Of a stretch of 64,000 nt of DNA, positions 1 through 12,536 are shown one piece after another; the stretch's first letter is position 1, and the number at the start of each line of letters is the position of its first letter. Both the position numbers and the translations under genes were made by a program. This DNA comes from Theristus sp. LFF4_11 (lineage: Eukaryota > Nematoda > Chromadorea > Monhysterida > Xyalidae), in contig JASANC010004030.1 in NCBI GenBank assembly GCA_030248135.1, positions 38,737 to 102,736 on the forward strand, given 5' to 3'. The notes beneath the pieces were generated by a model. It saw only the letters and a program-made list of their open reading frames with translations. It had not been told where the DNA came from and did not search any database.

Positions 1-103
1 CTGTAGAATCAAAAAAACCGAGACGTTTTTATAACGAATTGAATTAAAGACGAAAAGAAAATTACAAAATAGAAACAATCACACAGAAGAATCAATCGAT
101 TTC

Positions 104-3100
104 TCAATCCAACTCAATCGGATCATCAACATCCCCCCGTGCGGCTTCCGCATCGTCGTCGTGTGTGGCGCCGCTTCTTGATGTGCCCGCTTTGTCCGTG
201 TCATTTTTATCCACTTCGGCTGTCTGCGGTTCGATCCACTGAATGTCCACCTGCAATAAAAGTGTGGCTTGTGCATTGTGGTGTAACGTTTTTGTCTGTA
301 AACCGTGCACTTTCTTCTTTTATGGATCTTTCTGACACGGTGTGGTGTCTTAACACGTTACGCGTTGTCGCAAATCGATAATGCGCTGAAACATAATTTC
401 CGTTTTTGAGCATCAACAGAATTTTACTTCCTCGTGAATTGGAAACAATACGCTGCAAAAAAACGCTCTGCTGAGCAACAGTGTTTCGCGTATTTCGACA
501 GCCCCGCATCGCAGTACACCCCCACACCGCCGACCAAAGCACGGCTGCGATCATTTTCAATGAAGGTTTTTTTGGTGTGCAACTAGCTGATCATGTGCAT
601 TTGAAACTGAATGCGCTGATTGGTTGGTTGGTCGTCAGCGTGAAGCGCAATCCAGTCAGCACCGCTCAAAGCAAACACACAGGCACAGAACCACACGACC
701 GACCCGGCCGTCAGTCTTGACGATTCGATCGAGCGCCTGCTCCACGGTGTCGCCCAGTTTGTGGCGTTCGCCCGCCGGCACCATCGCCTCCAACAGCAGC
801 CACATTTTCGTGTTGTAACGACGACGCCGCTCGCGCTCCGAGCGCAGCGTTTTCTGGAGCGTTTTTTAGTTTTTCTTTTGCGTTCGTAGTCGCACTTGCT
901 CTGCGTTTGCGTCCGAATAGATCGCCAGAAATTCCGCGCAGAATTCTCTGATTGGCTGCTTTTGCAGTAAGCTCACTGATTGGCCCTGCGACCAACTCAA
1001 TGCAGCTAATCAGCGCGCTACGTACTTAAACCTTTTCAAAGCAAACATTCAAAGCAATCAAAGTCGGATCATTTCTCCGGCGCATTTTCAGCAGTGTCAT
1101 TTTGCACAAAACCGTGTCCAGCCTCGCCAAAAAATAGTAAATAAAAAAAATAAAAAAATCGCGCAACGCCAAAATCTCCGAAGTGACGGATATCGACAAA
1201 AAGACAATTGAACAAAAAACCGCCAATACAAAACTCACAAGTACTGACCTCAAGTTTCTCAATTTCACCCGCTTTTTCTCGACTGCTTGACACTGCTTCC
1301 AACTTTTTGATCATCTCACTCGCTTCCGTCAGCTGCTTGCGTAGTTCACCTTGGTTCTCCAATTGTTTCTGAAAGGGGAAGGCAATTTCATTTAGCTGAT
1401 AAAACAGATTTCAATAGACCGCAACAGACACGCGCAATGGCAGCATTTGAACCCGGACGACGACCAATCATCATAGGCTGAATCAAAAGCAATCAATCAG
1501 CCAATCAGCTGGTTCTTGCTGTCATTGCCACCACTACGACAAAAACACGGTGTTGCGCATCAGTTTGGCATTAGTCGGGGGCTGCGCGTGTAGCGAATTT
1601 TCTGATCACTTTCAGAACGCTCGTTCGCTCGGACAAAGCAGTCCAGTCGGGTGACCGCATACACTGCCATTAATTGGTTCACAAAAAAAATGCAAAACTG
1701 CTGATTTTTTAGTTATTCGCGCACCGGTTCCAGAAACCACTAAGGTACGACTGCAACTGCACGAATTGAAATGGAAATTAAAATTAATCTCAACGCCATT
1801 GAAATTGACACTCAGCTGCTGCTTGCCAGACAGCAAATCAACGCAATAATAAAACGGAAACTCATTCAAAAACTCACTTGAATATCCGTTTCCTTCTCGC
1901 GTTTCAACTGACGACTTTCCATGTCGGCTTCCTTCAGTTTGTCAACGTATCGATTGATGGCTTGCAGCATGCGATGCAGTTGCTTGAGCTCTTTCTGAAA
2001 TGGTTTTTTAACGAATAAAATCATTTACGGTACGTCCCCTGATGATACAACCAATCAGCATTCAGCACGCAGACGGAAATCTAAACTTCCCGTTTTTTTG
2101 ACTGTTTACACCAGAGAATCTCATCAGAGCCAAATTACAAAACAACTCAAATTCAATAGAATCCCAGTGGGCTACTTCAAATCGGTACAACCAATCACTA
2201 ATGCATGCAGCATGCATACCACAAAATACAGCAGCCAATCAGCTAGGTTCACTCAAAAACCATTAAAAAAGCAAGCACTGTCACTGTACCAACCTCATAA
2301 TCGACGATCGTGCTCTCATTATCCTCCAAATTCACCACCAGCGGTGGGTCGTCTTGATTCTCAGGCACTTCACCTTGATCTTCAGGCAACTTCCCGTGAT
2401 TTTCACGCAGGTCTCCTTGACTTTCACGCTCTCTCGCCAACTCCGGAAACGTCGCCCTGCTGCTGTCTGAGTTGTCATCAGTTTCTTCTACCCGCTCTTG
2501 CTGATGATTTTCCGTTTGTCCCCGTTCATCGGCAATCTCACATCGATCATAACGTTTGTACGTGACATCGGTGCATCGCCTGAGAAAAAGTATTAAAGAC
2601 ACAGTTGCAAAAAACGATATTGCAAAGTTCTTGTCTGACGACTTTACACTGACGATTATCATACAGTACTGAGTAGGGTTAGGGGCTTTGAAAAAAAATT
2701 TTTTTATTTTTTTTCGTTTTTTTTTTTAAAAAAAATTTGGATTTTTTTTTCAAACTTAAAAAAAAATTTGAAAAATTTTTCTTCTACTTTGCTCTGAAAA
2801 TTCGATTTATGGCATAATTTTTTGAAAGTTCAAACCAAATTTTCTTCCCAACTTCTTTGTGTGCTTAGGTACATGTCATTATTTGGTCATTTTGACCGAC
2901 GTACTCCATGTTTTTCGATTTGGATGACTTCTAGAGTCAATTTTTAGCGTTGAAATGACTTAACTGAATTGAGATATCGTTTCAGAAATCGTTTTCTTGC
3001 AACTTAGAACATGTTTTTTCAGTCGGTAGGCCATGAGATGAACATGATATCTTGTTGATTGGCGTACGTTATAGGTCTACAATGGAGTTGTGCGATATAT

Positions 3101-6100
3101 TGTTAAACAATTGGAGCGGGGATGTTGGTTAATACCACATCACACGACCGTTTTTCAGATACCCGATAACATGGCCACATGTTAAAACTTGCGTGCTGAG
3201 CTAAACTAACGTGTTAAACTTGCGTCTGTCAGTTGCCCGCAACGTGATCGCGAAATCATGGTACGTGTTTTCGATACGATGATTTGAAGAGTGGGCTCTC
3301 GCCATGTGGCAGATAGCATAGCTGGTTGAACCTGAAAGTAAGTGTCTTGGGGGGGGGGGGCGACCGGGTCGACAGGGGTTGCCGACTTAGCTACAGCAAA
3401 CAGGAATTTTTGAACACAGTCAAATTTTGGTAATTTTCTAAAGAGGAACAACTAAGAACGGTTCAATATTCAAGTACACGTCGAAAATTGTCCTGTTTTA
3501 CTGTTGAAAATGCAACTTTCCCTCTATGAAATGGACATAATTTCAATAAAACACGATTTTCGCTCTTATAGTTTTCCGGATCGTTCTGAAAATAGTCTAG
3601 ATGAACTCAGCTCGACGAGACGCTTCGAACAAACCTAACTTGTAAAAAAAATTTAAAAAAAAAATTTTTTTTTTTTTAATTTAAAAAAAAATCCGGATTT
3701 TTTTTCCCCTAACCCTAGTACTGAGTACTGTCACACTGTCACAAAGCAAACACATAGGGACACGCACACACAATCAGTAACAAAATGCGGTATGTGGATA
3801 TTGGTGTGCTTGCGGGTTTTTTTGCGACTTGCTGAAGCGAAGCGAAATGAAACACCAATGTGCGCTCTCCAGCGTGATATGACGCAATCACAAATGTGTA
3901 TTGTGACATTGTCTCTCGAGAATTTCTTCCGCTGCTCGGGCGGTGTAGTAGCACTATTAAACTACCTAGCCTTTATAAAACTGGTCCCTTGGGTGGGGAC
4001 TGCCCGCACCGATGTGAACCAAAGCCTCGCGCTCACCACTTGACGTCCGATTTCGCCGGTGACCCGCCGACAACGAAGCGACGCTTGCCACAGGCGCAGC
4101 AGTGTTTCGCAATCAGGCCGTAGCACTGCGCACCAATGTCCGTGCACAGCCATTGGTCGTGTGCACGCTCCAGTGCACTCTGTTGCACACTGGTCGCGAT
4201 GAGCAACGAACGATTGCAACTGCGAATGGTGCGGTGGTTAGGGGGATAAAGACACTGGACACACGACACCTTTTCAATGTATGACACATTTTTTTCAAAC
4301 GTGTCCCACTGAAATGACGTCATGTGCCGCAAAACATGCGCTTGTCGTTCACAGCAAACGAGACTTTTCGTTTAGCCGATTATTTCTTCCCGTAAAAACA
4401 AATGGTGAATGTCGAATCAGTCACTCCAAACTGAAATTTTAGCGCCTGTACTTTGACAAACGGGCGTTTTTAAAGCAAATGACGTCATTTTAGTCCGGAC
4501 ACGTTTGAATAAATCCATAATATACATATCCAATCCAGCTAGCTGATTGGTTGGTAGTCACGTGATGGTGATGCATGCATTCTGTGCAAACCATAAACTC
4601 CGACGCTTCAAAGCAATTCATGCACAGAATGCATGAATCGACCAGTCAGCTAGTTGGATATGATGTTGAGTTACAGAATGTAGACAGCAGACACGATGAA
4701 GACACCATGATGATGTTAGTGATACATGGCGCATGATCTATCTGATCTGAAAAGGCACATAATCTAGGAAATCGCGTGCGAATTCCACACACGGGCGTTT
4801 TACACTTTATGGGTGCGATGAACACCTTTCAGGCATCGAAAATTCTGACCTCTGAAAAGCTGGTGAGTATGGCAAAAATCAAAAGTCGAAATGGCAAAAC
4901 AATCACGAAATTTGCAATTCGGCAATTCAGCACGCCAAAATGAATTCGCGCCAGTTTGAAAATTTCGCTTTTTACCATCACAAGAGAAAACAAACGAACC
5001 GACAACAATTAGCGAACAGACGATGGTGTTCCTCGTGTACCTCATCAACGACATCTTTCACTTGCTGAAATCAGGTTCTGCTTTAGGTCGCTTTGAGCAA
5101 CTAATTGCGTTGTCCTCAAGAATAAACTCACTCACTGGCACTCAGGTGGTTCGAGAGTGGCACATCACTGATGAGGCCAACCCTCTTTTGTATCTGACCC
5201 ACATAATTTGGCTGTGATTCGCCGGACCGGTGAACCTAACTGCTAGACAAAATCAAACACAAAACCGAACCAAAACTACCCACCAACCTGCGGTACATTT
5301 CCAACGATCATGGCGATTTGTGCGGTGACCAACTTGAACAGCCGAGAGAACGCCTCTGCCTGACGTCGCGTGGGCGCGTCATTCGGCGGCGCTGGCGGCG
5401 ACGACGGAGAAAATGGCACTTGATCATCGGTGTTTGAATTTGGCGCCAAATTTGAACGCTGTTGTTGTTGTTGTTGTTGTTGTTGGAGGCCGCTGCAATA
5501 CAGACTACGGTATTTCAAAATTTATTCAATGAAATTTTCTAAGACTCCATTTCAAACCTGCGTGCAGGTCATCCAGATTGGCTCGTCACCCGATTTTCAA
5601 CAGAAACCCACAGCCGGCCTTGAAAATCAGGCGACCATTCCAAAATTGAGACATTGTAAATCACCTGAACGCAGCTTCGAAACAAGGTCTACTATTTTTT
5701 TAGACAAACTAACGACGTAGACTGTCGCTGATCCAGCCCGAGCGCATCATGCAACGGCATCGGCTGCCCGTTTAGTGCTGACTCGAGTGACGATCTTAGT
5801 GGCTCGAGTTTCATCTGGAGAGGCGAGCGTCGAGTCGTTGGCGTGCTTTGGCCTGAGCATATAAACTCAGGCGCTCAAGTTGCTGTCTGATGATGGAGCA
5901 CTTTTTGAAAGCTTTTTAGGAATGTTGCACGCACAGAACACACATCACTCGCGCACACCAAAACTGTCAAGAGTGATAGCGGTATGTGTGAGCGCTTTGT
6001 TTCGTGACAAACGATGCAACAACGTCCCAAAAAAACCACTTGAGTGACGGATGTGTGGTCCACTCATCACGCTAGAACTGTCCAACCAAATAGCAGCCAA

Positions 6101-7061
6101 CAGCACTCAGTCACAAACCAACTGAAATTCCGATTCCACAAGAAAATCACAATGAAACCGTCAGCCAACCATTCTGTCGGCCCGCCTCCTCCACATCACC
6201 AGCATCGGAGTTCACTTTCGGCTCGTTTTCTCGCTCGTCGACACCAACCGCCAGCGGAGTGGCCACAGTTCCACCACTGGCCCTCGGCGAATGACTGCCA
6301 ACCGGTGGGCCGTGTCGTTGTTTGGCCTGAAGTTTTTTCGTTGTGAGCTTGAGAACGATCGAACGAATAAAACAATCCAAAACCGTATACTACTTTTGTT
6401 CGGTTCTCTTTACTGTGGTTTGACTAGGTGTGCAGAACAAAGTACGCCTGGCCACACAAGCGTATGGTCCGCACACAGCTCGCGGCCGCGCCAGTGTGTT
6501 TGTGTCTGTGTGTGTGTGCCAGTGCGTTTGTGTGCCTGCAACCTGCGAAACTCCGACCAACCGACAAGAACTGTCGCTCCTGCGGTGACATCTGGTGCTG
6601 CAGTTGCTGCTGCAAGCCGCGTGTCCGCTTCGTAGGGGTGTGCCACCTTGCGGCGGCGACCGGCGATCGAGCGGCAGGCTGCGAGCCACGTCGCGGCGTC
6701 TTTCCGCCGACGTTCATCGTCCTTTGGTGCGACGTGCGAGGCGTCGACGGATCATCGTCGGGCAGCGCCGGATCCGGTTCGTTCGTGTTCGCCAGCAGCA
6801 GACCGGCGTGCTGGTGGTCTTCTGGAAAAGAGATTGTGCTTTTATTTATCACCGCTCGTGGCCTGGTGATAGTACGTTAGACTACAGTCTGTGCGCTCGG
6901 GGGATCGAGCCCCGCCGAGCGGTGTACAGGCACTTAATGACAGACGAAAAACTCGATGGGCGCCCTACTCAATGGCGTTCTGTACGCTTCTCTGGGTTAG
7001 CCCTGGCTAAAAGCATCGCCCTAAGATCCCAACAACAACAACATACAACATACAACAACAT

Positions 7062-7092
<31 letters not shown>

Positions 7093-10000
7093 CGACCACT
7101 GCTTGAGAGCGCATCCATCATCACTCATCATGAAGGAGGACAAAAACAGAAAAAGTTCCCGTAAAAACCGGTTTTTCCCATGCCGTCTCAACCGCTGACC
7201 ATTATAATCGACGGCCTTTCGTTTCCGCTGACTCCTCGTCGCCATGGTCATCTCCTCGATCTCCTTGTCGTCAAAGACGTTCTCTTCCGGGTCACCACAC
7301 GATCCCTCGTAGCCGCGGTCGCCACACCGCCTGTGAACGAGAAAAAATGCGTGTTTTGTTGGCCCACTATGAACTGGAACTGGAAAATCCTAGACCGTCC
7401 AATCGATGGATGGTGTTTCCTGATGGCGGAAGGTGGAAGAGCAATAATAAAATCTGAGTGCATTGATTTGGTGCCAGCTTCAGTAACCAAGTCTTGTTTC
7501 AACTCAAAAAGTGTACTCTGTTAGCGTTATCACACAGTAATGTTGTGGCGCAAGCACAGCCACAAATGTGCACACGCGTGTACCGATGTAATGTCGCGCG
7601 TGTTTGTTTGTGGCTATTACTCTTGTCGATAAAATCTTCAATCCTGAATTTAAGAGACACAGAGAGATTAGGCGGGCGGGCGAGGCTGTGCTAGTTAGAA
7701 GCCAGCGTTACTCCAAAACTAAGACATCATCATCACACGATGACACGGAAAACTCGATGGACACACAACATGACGGCGTTCTGTGCGCTTCTCTGCGTTA
7801 GCCCTGGCTAAAAACCTCGCCTACAATCCGCCACAACAACAACAACAATCCATCTCACGACCAACCACTCCGGATCCTGTTCGATCTGCTTCGCCAACGA
7901 CTTCAGTTTCTGCTTCGACAAATCGTCCGCGATCGAGAGACGTCGCCATTTCTGGCACGACTCGCATTTCGCCCACAGCGGCCCGTCCTCGTTTTGCTCC
8001 ACTGAAGAAGCGTCAGAATCATTCGAATAACGGACTGGCCCTATAGGCTATAGCTAGCAGCTGGCTTTTCGAGTGGCCTTAAATGGCTAGTCTAACCAGT
8101 TCGATGCATAGATTGCATGCTAGCATGCTAGCATGTTTGACTCTGCTTTTTTGCGGTGTGTAAGTTGTCAATGCGTTTGTTTTGCAACATTGTAGACAAA
8201 GTGGACGGTATTCAGATTACGACTATTAAAGAGAACAAATTACCCGACACTCTTCAACTTCAGACCACAATTTTCATTGGACAAATTACCACGTTCACGG
8301 TCTTCAGACCAGAAAATTCCCAAAAAACCCATCGAACCCTGCATCATATCGAGCGCGTATGTTTCCACGGAGCTCTGCACTTTCGCCAGCAGATTCGCGT
8401 AATTTCGATCAGTGTTGAAATCTTGCTTCTCAATCGACGGAGTGAGATGATCAGCCTGAAAATACGAGTTTTTTGTAAAATCCTGTCATCACGTCACGTG
8501 GCGACCACCAGCCAATCAGCTAATTGTATATGTTATATAATTAGACTGTACTCAACCAAGCTGACCTCCAGCACAGCGACGACCGAATGGAGCGTTTTGT
8601 TCAGCGATCCGTCCGGATCATCCGCCCGCCTCTTGGCGTCATTGAACGGCGCATACGCGCGAATCAGACGACCGTGGAAATAGATGCACGTGCCCCATTC
8701 GCGCACACGAACGTGCCCTTGGAAGCTGTCAATAAGGCGCTTTTCTTGAGATTGAGACTTTCAAAAAAATCGTAATTGCGTCAAGTTCCGGCGCCAGTAG
8801 CGACCCCGCAAACTGATCCGAAGAATCACTAATCTTGATAGCGCCAGGTACAATGTAAACAAATTACACTCTTTATTCACTGATAACCATCTGACTCGGC
8901 TGGCTGATTGGCTGTGTATCGAGCTTGGAGGACCAATCAGCGGGTTAAAATTAAAAAAAGCAGCCAATTAACCGACTGTCAGCCATTTACTATAACCATG
9001 GAACCTCTGTAAACCGCTCCATTCCAACCTGTCCGTCGGGTCCGGCGACAAACCAATGTGCAAGATCAGCTCCTTGCTCGAGCCTCCTGGCTCCTCCGGA
9101 TTGTTTGTGTCCTTCTTCGGGCGATACGTCGTCTTGCGAACGTTCTTCAACGTGGCCGCGATCGGGCGACAGCGTACCTTCTTTCCGACCAGGTGGATGT
9201 TGGTGTGCGGCTGTCGGTAGAGGATGCCGATGTAGTGGCGCAGTGATTGCCTGGAAAATATCGGTTGGGAAAATGAGTCATGGAATTGAACTGTCTGAAA
9301 ATTTGATCGTGTCATGATGGTCAGCTGTTTCACTGTTTTACTTAGTCTGTATTGGCATGCTGCGTTTGGAATTTTGTTGTCAATCGTTCTGACTTGAATA
9401 GTCCCTCGACTCTCCTCTCCCTCATTTATGTCTCAGGTACCAGTCTTCAACCGGCCTGCTGGCAAGTTTCATATAAGCGGAACTCAGTTCTCCGATTCTC
9501 ATTTAGAGTGTGGGCGCAAAATATTTTGACGGTAGACAAATAATGCACAAGGCGTTGTTTTACTGCATTCAACTGCTGCAGATCGCCAAACAACAAAACT
9601 TGAAAAAAAACACTTCTTGCAAACAAATCCAAAATAAACAATAAAAATGACAAAAAACGACGTACACATGTCGAAGATCGCGCTCCGGATCAGCCAGCTT
9701 ATACTTGATGTCCGAACTCCTTCGATCGATCTCCAAGCCCAACGTTCCTTTCGGATCGTCGAACACATGCGCGCTGCCGATTTGGTAGATGTAGAGCATC
9801 ACGGCGGTGCCGTCGCCGTCGTTCGACAGAATCCCGCATTTCTTGTTCACGTAATCCTTCATTGTCGCTATTAATTCCGCTTCGCTCGCGAATGGCGAGT
9901 ACTGGAGGATCTTTTGCAGTGAGGCTGCAAGAAGAAAAAACATCAAATTGCTAAGCGGTGGTGCATTATAGCGTTTCAAAGAGTTTGTGGGTCCATGTTT

Positions 10001-12536
10001 GTAGATTATACACCTCAAAACGTAAATTTTTAATTTGAATCAGCTCGCTGATTGGTTACATATTGAGTTTTGGACAGAGAAATCCATTTGTAGCCAATCA
10101 GTTGTTTCGTATTCCCGCCAAATGCAAATCTCTTGCGCGCATCGACCAACGTCCAATTTTAGACCACAATTACACTCAAAAGTCAATGTTAAATTCGAGT
10201 GCGCTTACTGGCTGCATTTTCAGTTCGGGCGCGCCGATTGGACAAAAAATCCATCGGTAGGGTAACCAATCAGCTGTTTCGTATTTCTATCAAACTCACA
10301 TTTCTTGCGCGCATCGACCAACGTCAAAGTTTAGACCTACAATCACGCTCAAAGGTAAATTTTAAAATCGGGGGCGCTGATTGGCTGCAATTTCATTTCG
10401 GGCGCGTCGATTGTATCCAATCAGCCGGTTTCGTCTTCCCGCCAAACGCACCTTTCCTGCGCGCATCGACCAACGTCCACGTGTCTCGCGCATAAGTCAG
10501 GTGGGGTACCACCGCCTCCTGTAGCGTCTCAGCGTCGTGCATCGTCTTGCTGAGCAACGCCACTGATGCGGTGCCGGCGCCTCTGCTGTGCGACTCGCGT
10601 GTGATCACCAGTGACTCGCTGGAAACGGGGCGGAGCCAGTTTGGGACGTTTTGGATATTGGAGGATTTGGTGGACAGATGGTTTGTTTATGTCGCTTCAC
10701 GTCTGGCTGGTTTCTGCTAAAAGCTACAGTGATCTGTTTGGGATACAGCGATGCCTGCACAAGAATGCATGCGGTGCACGTGACCACGACCACCAACCAA
10801 TCAGCTGACTCCCTATAATTTATTGAGTTGTTGTTGTTCATGGCCCAAATCGGAAAGGTAGTGACGCAATTTGGCCGATCGAGCGGGCTCGGTCGGGTGC
10901 GGACGCGATGTGGGAGCTGCGTCTATATTTGTTTAGAGTTCGACTGCATATCTGTGCCAGTGCGTATTTGTGTGACTGTCCTGTACACGGTCTCTGTGAC
11001 TGCACCAGAAGCTTCGTACAAGTACACAGTCTGCAGACAAGGACTTCATCTTCGAGGAAAAACTACAAATCAAAGCGTACACCGCACTAACGTCGCAATC
11101 CGTTGGCTGCCCGTCTTGAATCCGCTGCCCCACATGCCGATCGGCTTCTGTCCGGTGGCCTCGTCTGGTTTTTTGTCCGAGAAACCGAGACTGAAAAACA
11201 ATACAAAAAACCAAGGGACTGGTAACGAAACGTGAAATCGTTGTTGCTGGAGAGGATTGACAAGAAAGACAAAGACACTGTAACGGTCGCCGTGAAGTGA
11301 AATGAAAAAGCTTGTCGTGTATGCGCCAATGCGGTACACAATTGCACTACTACTGTGTGTCGCCGTCGCAGCTGAATCTTCTGCGAACAGTAAAATTTGC
11401 AAAACCCTCTTCACTCCGCCGTGGTGGGCAATGGCGACCACCCAATAAACAACAACGGTGGGCTTTCATTTGAGCCACCAATCAGCACAACGCTGCGACG
11501 ACTTTTGAGCGGACCCACACTTTGTAACCGTACCTTCCTTATGCGCCTGCCTGGCACGTTCCAATGTACCGAATAAAACAGAGAGAGAGAGCAGAACACA
11601 TAGTTGTTCCAGGGGGGCTTGGCTTGACCGTAGTCTAACTTCAAAATTTTGACCGCCCCCACCAACAATTTTTCAGTTATCTATCTATCTGGAAAACTTG
11701 CTCCAGCTATCTATATCGCCCCCAAAACCCCCCGGCTCTGGAACAACTCTGGCAGAACAGAACAACAAAATAACCCCTGACCAGAACATGTCGTACAGCG
11801 CGGCGCCTGTCATGCCGACGCCGTCGTCCTCCAACACCAGCGCCTCCGTCTGTCGACTCCCGACGCCGAGTTTCAAGACGTCGATCACGAGATTCTTCGA
11901 TCGCGCGTCCGAATCGACGGCATTATCTGGGAGAAAAGGACAAAAATGAAAACGGGGAACGTGCAGTGCACGGAGGAACACCGTTTTTTCATTTGATTTG
12001 CGCATTTCATTCCACTCTTTAGAAATCAGGTGCGACAGAGTTTAGGTCATGTTGTAAGGTATAGGTATAATTGCTGTGATAACTGTGCTTGTGAGTGAAC
12101 GTAATTCATCTCACTCATCCAGCACTTTTTGGAGTTAGCTGGTTCTTCTGGTTTTGTTTTCGGAACCGCTCGAACTCGAATCCGACTCATTTCTTGTGTC
12201 GCTTTGCAAACATCAATTCCGCAACAAGAGGAAATGCTGGGGATGATGAAAATGAAACGAAATCAAAATCAAAGTCAAAACAATGGGAGTGGGTCACAAA
12301 AACGCACCTATCAATTCGGCGATAGCAGAGAAAGGCCACCGCGCGTGTACCTGCGAATGACCGGTGAGAAATTTCGGGGCCACGCGCAACGGCGGTATGC
12401 TGCGACACGACGACGGCGACGGCTCTATTTTGGATCCTGGATCTTGGCCTCCTTGTGCTTTTGGTCGTGTGATTGTGGGACTGTTCGCATTTGCAGAAAA
12501 AACCGGCTCACGCTCAAGCTGTTGCTGTTGATGCAT
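104..12536 (-). CDS. MORC: MORC-family CW-type zinc finger ATPase, 21 exons
   Basis: Minus-strand exons: 12536-12308, 11926-11782, 11190-11092, 10618-10452, 9924-9666, 9250-9029, 8725-8566, 8455-8338, 8001-7866, 7330-7200, 6821-6562, 6326-6170, 5852-5714, 5492-5288, 5064-5041, 4254-4037, 2579-2294, 1994-1878, 1368-1249, 853-704, 250-104. Phases agree at every junction and sum to 1,162 codons. The GHKL ATPase shows WPFSAIAELIDNAVDSD (N-box, about residues 67-83), EDDGVGM (109-115), FCLGFSDK and GMWGSGFKTGS. The S5-like part includes GTCIYFHGRLIRAY. A CW finger has Cys 479, 482, 513 and 521. A poly-Q run of nine follows (exon 14), then a second Cys-rich segment (818-903), an acidic region, two coiled-coil exons and an acidic C-terminus ending VDDPIELD. 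MORC proteins are ATP-dependent DNA clamps in nuclear gene and transposon silencing. The start is uncertain because the frame stays open upstream of the chosen ATG. The exon 20 donor is also weak. Confidence 0.9.
2294..4254 (-). other. Second Cys-rich, CW-like segment of the MORC gene
   Basis: Exons 4254-4037 and 2579-2294 join in frame, TG at the donor plus G at the acceptor, giving Trp890. The product contains CCACGKRRFVV (C-x2-C then KRR), SDVKW, RCTDVTYKRYDRC and then acidic residues. Order, spacing and the split-Trp intron copy those of the first CW finger. The Trp after Lys is missing, so ligand reading may be lost or altered. Extra Cys at 818, 830, 854, 861 and 869 mean another zinc module is possible. 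A 1,044-bp transposon (2674-3717) lies in the intron between the two exons. Confidence 0.6.
2674..3717. mobile_element. hAT-like non-autonomous DNA transposon (1,044 bp)
   Basis: The termini are TAGGGTTAGGGG at the left and CCCCTAACCCTA at the right, a perfect 12-bp inverted repeat. GTACTGAG lies directly at both flanks (2666-2673 and 3718-3725), a perfect 8-bp target duplication. Both ends carry A/T homopolymer blocks. There is no long ORF. An 8-bp duplication with a YAGGG terminus fits the hAT superfamily. The element sits in a MORC intron. Confidence 0.88.
4294..4511. mobile_element. MITE family 1, copy 1 (about 218 bp)
   Basis: Both ends read TTCAAACGTGTCC followed within about 15 bp by AAATGACGTCAT, in inverted orientation. 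The interior (FGTTTACGGGAAGAAAT-type block, read on the minus strand) is shared with copies at 39762-39970 and 44635-44846. The ends carry the palindrome TGACGTCA, a CRE/ATF-type site. This copy lies in a MORC intron just upstream of exon 16. Confidence 0.8.
4521..4690. repeat. CCAATCAGC-family dispersed repeat with TGCATGCATTCTGTGC arms
   Basis: An AGCTGATTGGTTGG core is followed by GATGCATGCATTCTGTGC. An inverted arm (GCACAGAATGCATGAATC) leads back to a second core (CAGCTAGTTGGATATG). Related copies lie near 22255-22510, 24960-25040, 47190-47300, 56905-57060 and 62290-62500. Isolated cores occur in nearly every MORC intron. It looks like a decayed palindromic MITE. Confidence 0.6.
6853..7100 (+). 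mobile_element. tRNA-derived SINE with (CAA)n tail, copy 1
   Basis: The head reads GTGGCCTGGTGATAG (A-box-like), then GTTAGACTACAGTCTG, then GGGGGATCGAGCCCCG (B-box-like), as in a tRNA gene. A body segment follows (CTCGATGG ... GTTCTGTACGCTTCTC ... TAGCCCTGGCTAAAA), then a tail of CAACAACAAC and CATACAACAA units. It lies in the MORC intron between exons 10 and 11. Confidence 0.65.
7200..8001 (-). other. CW-type zinc finger of the MORC gene (two exons)
   Basis: Exons 8001-7866 and 7330-7200 encode LWAKCESCQKWRRLS, then DPEW, then RCGDRGYEGSCGDPEE. This matches the CW pattern C-x2-C-x-K-W-R-x-L, a later W-x-C and a final Cys before acidic residues. The intron splits the second conserved Trp codon after its second base. 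CW fingers bind histone H3 tails, mainly methylated Lys4. The run KRKAVDYN after the finger is basic and may be a nuclear localisation signal. Confidence 0.88.
7735..7852 (+). mobile_element. tRNA-derived SINE body, copy 2 (head truncated)
   Basis: This repeats the body and tail of the SINE at 6853-7100: AAAACTCGATGG, GGCGTTCTGTGCGCTTCTC, TTAGCCCTGGCTAAAAAC and a CAACAACAACAA tail. No clear A or B box is seen upstream, so it is probably 5' truncated. It lies in the adjacent MORC intron, ending 14 bp before exon 9 in plus coordinates. Confidence 0.55.
10090..10478. repeat. Tandem intronic copies of a MORC exon end
   Basis: GCGCGCATCGACCAACGTC occurs at 10135, 10307 and 10459. The last occurrence is the real 3' end of MORC exon 4 (minus strand). 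The others are intronic copies with the same flanks (CCAATCAG, TTTCGTATT, CGCCAAA). Spacings are 172 and 152 bp. At least two decoy exon ends with nearby donor-like sequence therefore sit in the following intron. Confidence 0.75.

Noticed and set aside
6428..6880. Overlapping plus-strand ORFs with Cys-rich stretches
   Set aside because: Antisense shadows of MORC exon 11 and adjoining GT-rich intron sequence (GTGTGT).
12095..12536. Extending the MORC start upstream of the chosen ATG
   Set aside because: The frame stays open but gives only Gln/His-rich residues with no better ATG. An upstream acceptor cannot be told apart without cDNA.
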